DNA of 64,000 nucleotides from contig OX344752.2 of assembly GCA_947034885.2 (NCBI GenBank), positions 13,144,001 through 13,208,000 on the forward strand, given 5' to 3'. The position numbers and the translations under genes are program-made. The notes beneath the pieces are model-generated. The model worked only from the letters and a program-made list of their open reading frames with translations, was not told the origin of the DNA and did no database searches. Positions 50,671 to 61,960 of this stretch are shown in pieces. Position 1 is the first letter of the stretch. The number at the start of each line of letters is the position of its first letter. The stretch is from Thuidium tamariscinum. Its lineage: Eukaryota; Streptophyta; Bryopsida; Hypnales; Thuidiaceae.

Positions 50671-53600
50671 TTAACCGCATTTCTCCAAGAGTCTATAGCC
50701 TCCTTGTAGGGAAAAGTCTGTAATGTATAGAACTTTTGTCCAAACATACGGACAACAAGCGGCAAGTGCTTGACAAGACTTCAGGAATTTCAAGGTGCTG
50801 AAACACCTTTCATCTTCCACCGACCCCAAGACCATACAGCAGCCAATCTCAGCCACCTTGAAGTATTCGGAGATCAAGCTCCCCAGATGCCGTGACTGAG
50901 AAAGATTTCTCCACAATTTGATCACTGGATTTACATCAAAGGGCAATGCAAGTGCAGCATCAGCATTAGACTTCATAGTAACCTTGAACAAACTCTGTTG
51001 GTTGTCAAGCTTGGCAGCAGATAGCATTTCAGAGGCAGTATAAGGCCTGCCCTCATCCACATCTGGACTCCCTACATTCATGAGTTTTGCATGGCAATAG
51101 AACCTCTTCAGCACTGATAAGTGCTGTGGAAAACTTGCATCTGCCCCCTCTTGTTTCCAGTATTGAGGGTAAATGATGCCAAAAGCATCAAGTAGTTCTT
51201 GTTGAGGAAATCGTTTATCAAGCTCATCACAAAGAGACTGAGCAATCTCTGCATTGAACAAATCAAAAGGGAATGAGAGAGCTGCAAGATTGCAATAGAA
51301 CATTAAGAATAGGACCAAAAAAATAAAAATAAAAATTGGGAGCTCAGTTCTCCACAGCGTGGCACCTGCGGTTTCAGACGGTAGATCACAATCAGCGAGT
51401 TGAAGAACAGCTGAAGAGCAAACATCCAAAAAAATTTGAAATCCAAGTTCTCACTACTAATTGACTTCAATGATACAAAAGAAGATACACAAAGCCAAAT
51501 GATATGCAAATGAAACAAATGAGCCAAGTCTAACTAATCATGAGACAAGTGAGACAAAAAAAATATGAAAATGAAACAAATGAGTCAAGTCTAACTAATC
51601 ATGAGACAAGTGAGACAAAAAAAAATGAAAATGAAACAAGGCAAAGCAAAGTCTAACTAATCATGAGACAAGTGAGACAAAAAAAATATGCAAATGAAAC
51701 AAGGCAAAGCAAAGTCTAACTAATCATGAGACAAGTGAGACAAAAAAATATGCAAATGAAACAAGGCAAAGCAATTGCTTACCAACAAACTGCCGCTGTA
51801 CCGTGTCCTGGCAGCGGTTGAACTGTTCGTGAGTCACAAAAACTTCAGCTCCCGTAAACTTGTCTTTGCAACGGGCAAAAACAGTGGTGATCTTCAAATT
51901 GAAGACAAGGTGGTAAACTCCACTAGCACCATCCAGGTCTCTCCATTCTAGAGGAACATCGGCACTTTTCAATTGCACAATGTCGTTGTATTGAGCAAAC
52001 TCCACTGTACTGTATGAAGTGGATGGATCAATAAACATTCTTGCCAATTCATTTTGACAAATCTTGATGGCTTGCATGAAGTCACACACAAAGATGTCCC
52101 GTGCTTGGCTCAACTTTATCAAACAGTGAACCGCATTCAACATCGGGATGAACAAGGCCAGAGACAGCAGGATATCAACGTCTGCAAGGAAATCAAAGTT
52201 CCCTACAGCAGCCGCGGTGGATTTCTGCCCGTTGGAGGCATCGACCCCCATCTTCACCAACAATGTGGTATACTCACTCATGACTCGCTGGGCTGGACTT
52301 CTCATAGAAATCCAGCGAGTTTCAACATTCCTCACCATTTTCTGGGCCTTAGTTTCCATGAGATCTACTAGTTTTTGAAGCTCAGAGTGAGGCTTGTGAC
52401 TGCGGCAAAAGTAGGTATAGACGGACTGAAACAGTCCCTCCAATCGATTTATCAGGGGGTAATTGGAGAGAGTCTCCACCACCAAGTTAATGCGGTGACT
52501 AGCATAGCTAGCACCAACTAAAAAAGGGGCCCACTTTTGCCGAATTTGGGCAGTGACCCCGTTTTTGTGTCCCTGGAAGGTAGACACACCGTCGGCCCCG
52601 AAACAGACTAGCTTCGACGCTATGGACTCACGGCTCAACCCTCCCTCCCCCAACAAAGAGTACATAATTGTACTTGTCAGGTGATTTGCACTACCATTGG
52701 CAACGCAAGACAAATGAAGAAGATGGGGAACCCTCTCCCAATTGTCCATCACATAAACGTGTACCCCCAGCCAGGAAGTGTTATCTACAGCGGTCACTTC
52801 GTCTGCACTGATCGAGACTACACGAGCAGATTGCACAACAGCCTTGAGAGCCGACAGAACACTAGCATGCACATGTTCACTCATTTCCCACCCACTGTTC
52901 TCACACCAATGTTTGGTTGGTAAATTTTTCACCTTGAGGTGCTTCAAGAGATACTACTCCCGCTCATAATCACACATTGGACGTCCATGACTTAAAACTT
53001 GGAAAAGGGTAGAAAATTGCACTCCCTTGCGTTTCAGCTCGCCCTGCAAGCCACCGACCAGTTGATCGGCAACACTCCCACGCGATCGGCCAGCCCAAGC
53101 CTTACAGAATTGGAGGTGCTTGTAGTCCAATTTGATGAAGGTTTCACCCTTCTTAAGGTGTGGGAAAGGCACCCCATCCTCCATGCACGTTCTCTTACCT
53201 TCATGCTTTTCCAAGTTGTCTCCTTTAGGAACAATGACCTTCCGCCTCCCGCTCATTGCGCTGCAGCTTTGGCACACGACTCCCTTCAGATCACCATTTG
53301 AATCAAATTCGCCTTCAGCCCAGGTGAACCTCGCCGCCCACACGACTTGCCACCTCCGTATAATTGTACTCGGCGCTATTTTCTTCCGCTTTGGCGCACA
53401 CGAAGCAGCATCAACCGCAGCGCCTCGTTTCTTTCCCCTCCGCGCCTGATCGTGATTTGATTTGGGGGGAGGAGATATCACAGTGCATTCAGATGGGCTC
53501 TGGAATTGCACCGGGACAGACAACGAATCAGGAAGGCGGGTCTCCGAAATATGAGTCACGTCATCATCAGCAATCTCCATTTCGGCCATGAGAGCACCAA

Positions 53601-53673
53601 CACCATAGCTGTTGCGACTCGAAAAGAAGGTCTTCATGCAGAAGTTGTCCGGTAGTTTTAAGCGAGGCGCCAT
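50671..53673 (-). pseudogene. hAT transposase with one in-frame stop
   Basis: From ATG 53673 the minus-strand frame runs to 51783. A GT-AG intron (51782-51249) follows, and the last exon is 51248-50671, joined in phase at a GAG codon. The N-terminal part has a Cys/His DNA-binding finger (VVCQSCSAMSG ... NLEKHEGKRTC). The RNase-H-like core shows first Asp ISADEVTAVDNTSW, second Asp LVCFGADGVSTFQGHKNG, and third Glu in the C-terminal dimerisation motif GSVEDERCFSTLKFLKS. A single TAG at 52954-52956 interrupts CDYERE-stop-YLLKHLK, apparently from GAG. Otherwise the protein is intact at about 820 residues. The family resembles ZNF862/KIAA1586-like hAT proteins. One further in-frame Met at 53802 is possible but adds a hydrophobic leader unlike the family. 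Confidence 0.9.
51501..51776. repeat. 61-63 bp tandem repeat (4+ units) in the hAT intron
   Basis: Units start at 51528, 51589, 51651 and 51714, each opening GTCTAACTAATCATGAGACA and ending in GAAACAA-rich sequence, with a partial unit before the first. They lie wholly inside the transposase intron, next to the donor site, so expansion does not change the protein. Confidence 0.92.
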
Positions 53674-54805
53674 TGTAGCAAGTCCTACAGCCGAAGACCC
53701 AAACTCCAGGAAAACCCCTCCACACACCACCACGAAACCCAGAAGGCCAGAACTTTGCAGCAAGTAAAAGTTCAAGGCAAAGCAGCAAAAGCACAAAGCC
53801 AAGCAATTGATCGAAGCAATGACAAGCTGAGAAATTGAGAAGTGAGAATACGATGCAAATCACCATGGAACAACCGATTTTAAATCACGAAGAATGTCGA
53901 CAGTTGTTTGATCGTCTCCATCGCCTTCATCCACGCAAGAATCCCATTCCTCAAACTTCAAAACACATACAATTGGCGGCTTTGGCGCTCGCAATTGCAA
54001 ACGCCGGTGCACCCAGTGTCCCAGTCGACAACTTTTGGAGTTCAAACCAGGAATCCATGCCACAGTTCTGGAATCTAGAGTCTGGCCAAGACAGACTCTC
54101 AATTCCTTTCATTTCACAATGATGGCAAATTATGAAGCTCAGAAGCAGAAACTACAGAAGGCAGTGGGTGCACCAATGTCTACGTTCCAGAAACAACAGA
54201 GCCACAGAGGAGATCAGCAATTGCAGGGGAAACCAAAAAAAATTGGCTACAGAATGCGCGCGCTCAGAAAACTCCTGTGAAAAACTGCAGCGCAAGGAGA
54301 TGAAATGGCTACAGTGTTCAGGGTTCTACAAAACCCTGGCTTCAACCTCCGAGCTAAATGCACGGCTGGGATGTCGCCGCTCTCGCCACAGATCCAACGG
54401 CCCAGGAGCGGCCGCGCTCCCACGTCACACCCATCGTAGTGGATGACTGCGAATACAATTTTGGATGAAAAGGAGCTTTCGCGACGGCCTGTGAATGATG
54501 TTCGTGAAATCGCTCAAATGTACAGATTTTGCAGATTTTCTCGCATGTACAGGTAGTGCAAGAAAATTTTTGGTAGAATTCAAGCGAATTTTAGCCAGTT
54601 ATGCAAACGCTGGTGTTCACTGATCCATTGCTACTCTCGGGGAGCGCGGGGATGTCAGTTGGTGCACTGTCACCACTCGCTGCAGACGAAGCTGAGCATC
54701 TTGCTCTAAATCCTTCTTGAAACCTGTGAAACTCGCCCAGACTATCATAAGAAATATAGTTTATTCATAGACGAAAGGAGAAACGTGAACAACACCTATT
54801 GTTCC

Positions 54806-55035
54806 TTAACCCGTAAACGACGATGGAGCCGTTTTATGGTTGATGAACAAGAGAGCCTTTTGGAGTATATGACAGAACTACGAGCATTCATCCTTGGAAT
54901 TAGGGGTGGAAAAGGAAGATCTTCTACAATTCTTTGACTTCAAATGTACACTTTTGGATTTTTTAATACCAATGATTCCCACGATTTCAAGAAAGATGGT
55001 TTCCTAGGTGCCCCCCTACGTTGTTTAAGGGTTAA
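54806..55035. mobile_element. TTAA-bounded TIR element, copy 5 (230 bp)
   Basis: Ends are TTAACCCGTAAACGACGATG and, reverse-complemented, TTAACCCTTAAACAACGTAG. The smallest copy of the family and MITE-sized; the outer GTAAACRACG is not shared with the other copies, so it may be a separate subfamily. Confidence 0.62.
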
Positions 55036-55587
55036 TCCATTATAAAGTTTTCACGATATATAAGTGACCTTGTTGATCAATCATATTTTGAAAATAAAAG
55101 CATTCATATAGGGTCAAAAATTTTACATCGATAGATTACATGCATTTACCAAAAATGCAAATTTATTTCCAGAAGAGAGTCCTCATAGCATCCCCACCAG
55201 TGAGTTCCCTATCCGTAAAAGTTTAGGGAGAGGACCTCACATGTAGATAGAGATACAAAAATCTCACTGCACCAACCTTTACGTACAATCTGTATCTCTA
55301 AATTATACAGATTTGTATAAAACTTTGCTCCAATTCTGTATCCAGAGGCTCATTTAGGGAACTCATGAGGAGCAGCGAGGTCTCATCCGCATGTGATGTC
55401 CCAAGCTCAGATAGGGATACAGAAACGGAACTCACTAGTGGGGATGCTCTCATGAGACGTGACACAGAGGCTTAACTAACATACAGTACAGTACATTGGC
55501 TTGACCATGCATGTGAGCTTCGATTTGTGTTAAATGTGAAAACACTTCATCTTGTGACATTTAGTATTTTTTTGCACTTTTTCTATC
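55036..55587. other. Intergenic
   Basis: About 550 bp without a gene. A loose inverted pair of CATCCCCACCAGTGAGTTCC (about 55,170) and GAACTCACTAGTGGGGATGC (about 55,427) may bound a degenerate ~270-bp MITE. Confidence 0.45.
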
Positions 55588-56565
55588 TTAACCCCTTAAG
55601 GCCCAAGGCCTTTTTGGATTCAAAAACATCATTGCTTGTGAAGTCTTATAAGTCTACTTGTCACTAAACTATGAAAATCTCAACCAAACAATCTCCTAGT
55701 GTGCATGTTGTAGATGACATGGATCAAATTTGAAGTCATTTGGCCACAAATTGCAAGATTATAATATTTTAGTGTTGAAAAAAGATGTTGAAATTTTCCT
55801 AAAACCACATTTGGAGGTGAAATTAGATTTCTAAACCTACTCAAATGAAAAAAATTCATACTAGAAAGTGATTCAAAAGCAACATACAAGACATTGGTGG
55901 GAAAAAAATTCATTCAAATGCTTTGAATCATTTGCAAAAGGACTTTGAAATGTCAAAAAAATAGCAAGAACAGGAGCAAAAAACACATAGACCTATGACT
56001 GCACCTCCTACTAAAATACTTCTAAGTCACTCATAACTTCTTCGATTAATATAAAAATTTAAACACACAAACTAGACTAGAATGTGCAACTTTCCTCCAA
56101 AAAAAAATCAAAAACAGGTACCTCATGAAGAAGAAACAAGCCACCAAAGTTCATTTTGATCAAAAAATGTATGGTTTTTGAACTTCAAATTGCTTCCAAA
56201 CATTCAAAACAACTTGAATTGACATGAAAATTTGACCACAATAACTATACTTCTAGGAGAACATAACCCAAATTTTTTAATTAGAAACAACCATTGGATG
56301 AAGGAGATACAAGCCCCCGAAGTTGCAAACATCAATTGTAGTTTGGTGAACTCAAATTGAACGTGTGAACTTTGATTGGCTTGCAAAAAAATTGTAAATT
56401 TTGAATTGATTTGAAAATTTTACCACACAGACTAGACTAGTATACACAACTTTTCCAATAAGTTTTATTGAATTTAAACATTGGCTGCAAAAGTTACAAT
56501 ACTTTGAATTGGACTCCTTGACTATGTGCGGACACTTTTGGGCACCTTGGGCATTGAGGGGTTTA
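55588..56565. mobile_element. TTAA-bounded TIR element, copy 6 (non-coding)
   Basis: Ends are TTAACCCCTTAAGGCCCAAG and, reverse-complemented, TAAACCCCTCAATGCCCAAG. The interior is homologous to copy 1 at 8709-9685 in the opposite orientation over most of its length. Right-hand TTAA has mutated to TTTA. Confidence 0.72.
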
Positions 56566-58822
56566 CACAAAATATTTAAGATTCAAAATTTTAGATGGTG
56601 CACATTTCAAGATTTTTATAGAGAAAACTTCAAAGCTCACTTGTGCAATGACTTGATCAAATCTCTTCTAGCCCTTGTTGAGTTGTGAGTGGAGACTATA
56701 TATAACTTAGAAGAGTGGAAAATAGCATGGGATCCCATTTAGAGACAAATTAAGCCTCTTAGTGTGGTAGGTTTGAAATTAAAGATTTCTCAAGTATTTG
56801 CTATGAAAAAGCTTCAAACTACATAGCACAATTGCACAAGTTAATATACTACAATAAACCAAAACAACAACACTTATGAGCATATGGATATATGTGCATA
56901 AGCATACAAAGTTTTATTTTTATTTTTTATCCTTTGATCTTGTTCATTAGTTTCTATATATCCAATTAATATCCTATTATCCTTGAAAAAATGGCCTCAT
57001 TGGACATGGGACATGAAACATAGTTACATAGTGAGAATCCCACTTTTACATACTCCATGCACATGAAGGAAATATAAGAAATTATAAATCTTTCTTTCAT
57101 TTAAAAATATATATGTTTTGTGAAAAAGAGAAATTTTATTCAAATGCAAAATTGTAGCCACCAACTCACATTATGCAAGCAAAGTCATTGCTCTTGTTGG
57201 TGATAGTATACATCTTCTCCAATTATTGATAGTAAACTAGATCATATATTCAATGAAAAGAGTAATTGAAAAACAAATTCAAACCACAATTCTATAGATA
57301 TGCAATTCTTGTATTATATGGCCCTAATTATAATCACTTATATAATACATCTTAGTCCAATCTCAAGGGATATAATTCTTTTTTTAATGTAAAAAGATCT
57401 TATAGCCCTTATAGAACTTAAAGTTTAATAAGGAATTCAAATATGTAACTACATCCATAAAATGTAAGGAGTATATTCTTTGAGGACAATATCAACATAA
57501 TGAACTTAATTATATGAGTTTTTCTAATGCACTATGTATTGTAGAACAAGCTATCCAAATTTTAAGGCTTTTTAATGAAATTTAAGATTTTTATTATAAA
57601 TGAAACACTATGAATTAACTAAAGGGAACTTCTTGCATTGATTTTTTAAAAATAAATAAATTATGCGTAGGTATTTCAATTTTTCATATACATTAGTGTA
57701 GAGTTTGTTCTTGATAAATTTTCTATACCAACATTTTCTATATGTCATTGTATTTAATTTCAAGATCTTCACTTACATTTTTTTGTTCTTTTAATTTGAT
57801 ATAATCTTTATAGAAAGCCATCTTCTAGTTAAGCTATTTTAATGCCAATAGACCTTGCATATAATATAAGAGTTGCATATCCATGCATAATTCAAATACC
57901 AATTAGTAGTTTGCCATTTACAAAGTAAGTGATCTATTTTTAAAGACAATGCTATATTTCTTTTAGGAATTAATGGTAATTAAAGCATACATTGATAAAT
58001 GAAATTGCCCCACCACCAACATGACTAGTTACAAGAAAACAATTAGAGACCTTTGAGATGTGGAGGGATTCTCCAACTACTTCTCATGTAGGATTTTGAC
58101 TGTGATACACTATCTACTAAAAAGACACACCACCTCCTGCTATTGCCCCTCCCTAAAAAATCACAAGCCATTCATTTTTTATTAAAAAAATGCTCCCCAT
58201 TCCAAATGTTGTTGATTTTTCAAAAACTCACATGTCGTCAATCTTTGCAAGATATAATCTAAGCCATCCAAGTGCAAATTTAGAATACATATACAGATAT
58301 TATATACATACAGCATATACAATATCAAGTATGGATACAATAGAGATATTGTAGAAAGTATGGATATCAATATGGAAGGGAATATGGAATATGGGAGATA
58401 GGATTGTCTTATATTGATTGTCTTATAAACTGGTTTTGAAAATCATAAGAAGATTTCTGGTTGGTTTAAAAGACTACAAGTTCCTGAACGTTGGAAATGT
58501 TGTGGGAATATTGGGAACTCTATGCTAATTTAGTCAAGCGATTGTTATGTTAGAAAATATTAATTAATTATTTTAATTCTTTAGTAATTTTTTTTAAAAT
58601 AATTTTTTTACTTTTTAATACAATCTGAATTTTTTTGGAAATTAATTATTTTTTTTTCAAAATTCAAAAATTCAAACTAGCAAAGGGTTGGTCTATAGCA
58701 ATGGGAACAGTTTTAGGGAACAACCTTGAAACAATCTTCTAGGGGCACAAAAATCCTCTTATGTATAAAGAAGGGGTGGGAGGGGAGGATTGGGAAATAT
58801 GATGAATGCAAAAAACACTTGT
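56566..58822. other. AT-rich intergenic
   Basis: No gene was recognised in about 2.2 kb. The part around 58,480-58,740 has GGGAACAGTTTTAGGGAACA and CTTCTAGGGG words reminiscent of MITE family B, but no paired ends. Confidence 0.3.
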
Positions 58823-60160
58823 GGGTGATTGCAAGAAACACTTGTCCTTTTTTTTGTCCCCTTGACCTTTACTAGGTAGTTTTTTGCTCATAACTTTTGC
58901 ATCTTTTGCCCTATCAACTTGAAATTTGGAATGAAGGTGCACACAAAAGTTTTATATATTGCGTAATTTTTTCAATTTAAAAAAATTGGTTTACTATTTT
59001 GAAATTGCCCCCAATTGGCTATCTACCTTGGCCATTTTGGAAGGTTTTAGTCCTATTTTTTACTTAAAAATCTGAATTTGAAGCCACAAATTAGAAAAGT
59101 TGGAGGTCTATTAACATTTCAATGATTGACGATGAGCTTTTATAAAAATAGTGAAATGTCTATTGTCTACATGGGGTCAAAGTGACCTTCCTTTGTACAA
59201 ACACTACGAAGAGGGGAAAAAAAATTTTGAGGAATTTTTTGTTGCAATGTGTATACAATTTTGTTTAGAAAATTGTTTTTTCTTAAAATAATTTTTTGAT
59301 TTTTTTTGAATTATTAAAAATAAAAATGTCCACAAACCCTTTCTCTGCTATTTTTTGTTCTTTGTGGCCTGTGAAGTACTTTGTAATAGTCTATAGTACT
59401 AAATAGTACTAAATAGTATTGCATAGTACTCCCTCCGTCCCAAAATGATCTTCCTATTGGCTTTAATTTTTTGTCCCAAAATGATCTTCTTGTTGCCTTT
59501 TGTGATATGAAAATTTGTCAAATTTGGATTTTAATTCTTGTCCAAGACTAGCAAAACAATATTAAGCAATAATTTCCCTTCCATTCATAAAATCATCAAT
59601 CAAAAGACAAAAGAAATGACTAAAGGGGTTAATCAACACTTTTTGTTTGTATTTTTTGCATCTCTTTGAGTGTTGCCTACTTGAAGGAGGTGAAGATTTG
59701 GTAGGTGGAACAAAGGTTCACACATGGTCTTAGGCCCATACTAATCATCCACAAAATAACAACCTCAAATTCAAAATTTAAGTGTCTACTGGTGCTTTTT
59801 GAAAATGCCTCCAAAATTCTACTTTTCTATATTCTAAAATTACACTTTGGAAAAGGCTTTTAAAACTCAAAGTTTCAAAGATACTAAGAGTGAACCAAGC
59901 TTTGCTTACAAATCCAAAGGGGACTTTAAAATGTTATTTTTGGCCTTAATCCATTATATTTTGTAAAATAGGAAGAACATTTTGGGACAGAGGTAGTATT
60001 AAACTAATGGCCCAGATCTACAGGTGCCCAAAATCGACGGTTGAGATTTGTAGGCGTATATTAGATGCGTTGTACTATCAGGATAGTATAGTACTACCAA
60101 TACAAAGCCCAAAAACAACGTTTTTGAGCCAAAAATGAGAAGTGCTTTTTGCAATCACCC
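58823..60160. mobile_element. GGGTGATTGCAAG-ended element with a nested Stowaway
   Basis: The left end GGGTGATTGCAAGAAACACT and the reverse-complemented right end GGGTGATTGCAAAAAGCACT form a TIR of about 20 bp. Its first part aligns with the partial copy at 34960-35227. A 568-bp Stowaway-type MITE lies inside it at 59429-59996, so the element itself is about 770 bp. No coding frame; superfamily unassigned. Confidence 0.65.
59429..59996. mobile_element. Stowaway-type (Tc1/mariner) MITE, 568 bp
   Basis: The left end CTCCCTCCGTCCCAAAATGA and the reverse-complemented right end CTACCTCTGTCCCAAAATGT bound the element, and TA flanks each side (59427-59428 and 59997-59998). The outermost motif is repeated inside the left end (TGTCCCAAAATGATCTTC at about 59,473). 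It is similar in size to the element at 12960-13511 but its TIR differs after GTCCCA, so it is a sister subfamily. Confidence 0.88.
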
Positions 60161-60872
60161 TTGTACTATTTTCTGTCACAACGTAAGTGTTGATCTGTTT
60201 TTTGGCCATAATTTTTGCATTTTTGCTTGAAATGCCTCAAGATTTCTAAAGAAGTACTCATGACTATCATACACCTTACATAATTTTTTCGTAATTTAAA
60301 AAAAAAATTTAATACTTAAATAATACTAGTGATTAAATGTTACAAATGAGAATTTGGAGGTTTTTAGTACTAAGGAGTACCTTTTTTTAAAATAATTTTA
60401 AGATGAAATTTGGATGAAAAGGTCTTCTAGTAGACTTCTAGCTTTCTAAAGAAGGATTCTTGAAAATAGTTAATTTTATATAGTGTGGAAGTCTACAAAG
60501 TGACCTTCTTTCTGCTTGAATTTTGAAACATATAAAATATTATTTTGGTAGGTTTTTGGTGAATGACCATCTCCATAGAATTGTTGCAAATGGACACTTT
60601 TTATTTTTTGTATTTAATTATTTTTACTATTTTTTATGAACTAAAATATGAAGTATGTATTTTCTTAAAGTTTGGCACTTTTCAAGTTCTCTTACTTAGA
60701 GAATTTTTCTATACAATTCCTTTCGTTGATGCCTTTGTCTTAAAGATGTATACATAAGTCATATTTTTTTAAAAATTTAGAAATTAATTTTCTAATTTTC
60801 TAGTACTCTAGAAAAAATCATGAGTATTGTAGTAAAACGCAATAAATAGTACATGTGTTTCTTGCATTCACC
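60151..60872. repeat. Second GGTGA(A/T)TGCAAG-family copy, boundaries uncertain
   Basis: The right end, reverse-complemented, reads GGTGAATGCAAGAAACACAT and then GTACTATTT; the left side, next to the previous element, contains CCTTGTACTATTTTC. The internal TAATTTTTGCATTTTTGC near 60,209 resembles the CATAACTTTTG region of the other copies. The left limit overlaps the end of the previous element and is not resolved. Confidence 0.45.
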
Positions 60873-60977
60873 TGGTAATTAATTGTAATTAATTGATTTT
60901 TGTAAAATCCAAAGAAAATTTGGGACTTGGGGGAATCTTTAAAATTTAAATTTTTGGGGTGTCTTTTGGGTGCCTTA

Positions 60978-61960
60978 GGGTCATTGCAAGAAACACCAAC
61001 CACTTTTGTAGCACTTTGCAAAATTTGTTCTTGTCCAATGCTATAACTTTTGATTGATGAATCTAATGCCCAAACCAAAAAAAACTATTTCTAAAGTTTT
61101 TGATTGCAATCATATTCTATATTTTTCAAAATTTACAAAAAATCATTTTATATTTAAAAGTTATTTTTGTTAATTTGTCACACTTTCAAGATTAAGGTTT
61201 TTTTATACAATTGATTGGTTCAAATTAATGATTGTTGGTTGAAATTTATATGGTATGTTTTTATAGTGGGTAGGCATGTTCCTACTGAAGGGCATCTAAA
61301 AAAACATTATTTTATGACCTCTACATTATTGCAAACAGGCCTCCCTTGCATGCATACTTCAGAACATTAGAAATGATTTTGAACTCATTTTTTTAGTCAA
61401 ACCTCATTACTATAAAGTCTTCTCAAATGGACAATTTTTAGTTTTGTTCAAATATGTTTTTCCTATTTTTTACAAATTAAAACATCAATATATGGATTTT
61501 CTTTTTTAAAATTCAATGTCCAAGATGATGTCTTAGAAAATACATACTTTGTTGTTTTAATTTGTAAAAAATAGGAAAAATAATTTTGAACAAAATTAAA
61601 AATTGGCCATTTGAAAAGATTTTACAATGATGAGGTTTGACTAAAAAAATGAGTTCAAAATCATTTCTAATGTTCTGAAGTATGTACACAAGGGAGGCCT
61701 CTTTGCACTAATGTAGGGGTCATAAAATAATGTTTTTTTGGATGCCCTTTGGTAAGAATATGCCTACCTACTATAAAAACATACCCCAAAAATTTCAATC
61801 AAAAATCATTAATTTGAACCAATCACTGCAATCAAAAACTTTAGAAATAGTTTTTTTGGTTTGGGCATTGGATTCATCAATCAAAAGTTATAGCATTGGA
61901 TAAAAACAAATTTTGCAAAGCGCTACAAAAGTGGTACAGTGTTTTTTGCAATGACCCCTC
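60978..61960. mobile_element. Foldback-type element: ~1-kb near-perfect palindrome
   Basis: Two long arms, about 60978-61515 and 61520-61960, are reverse complements over nearly their whole length. Outer words are GGGTCATTGCAAGAAACAC and GGGTCATTGCAAAAAACAC. Matching landmarks inside are GATTGATGAATCYAATGCCC, GAAATGATTTTGAACTCA and TTTTTCCTATTTTTTACAAA. The left arm carries about 115 extra bases near 61,110-61,225. The ends resemble those of the neighbouring GGGTGATTGCAAG elements, so it may be an inverted-duplicate derivative of that family. Non-coding. Confidence 0.9.

Larger units (their letters stand above)
49803..54612 (-). mobile_element. hAT superfamily transposon, complete, 4.8 kb
   Basis: The outer ends are CAGCGTTCTCAAAATAGG and, reverse-complemented, CAGCGTTTGCATAACTGG. 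They are flanked by a perfect 8-bp direct duplication GTGTTCAC at 49795-49802 and 54613-54620. An 8-bp duplication with CAG-type ends is diagnostic of hAT elements. The interior encodes a hAT transposase on the minus strand (50671-53673). A subterminal stretch at about 50,280-50,480 carries repeated CTCCCA/CTTCGG words. The intact duplication suggests a young insertion. Confidence 0.93.
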
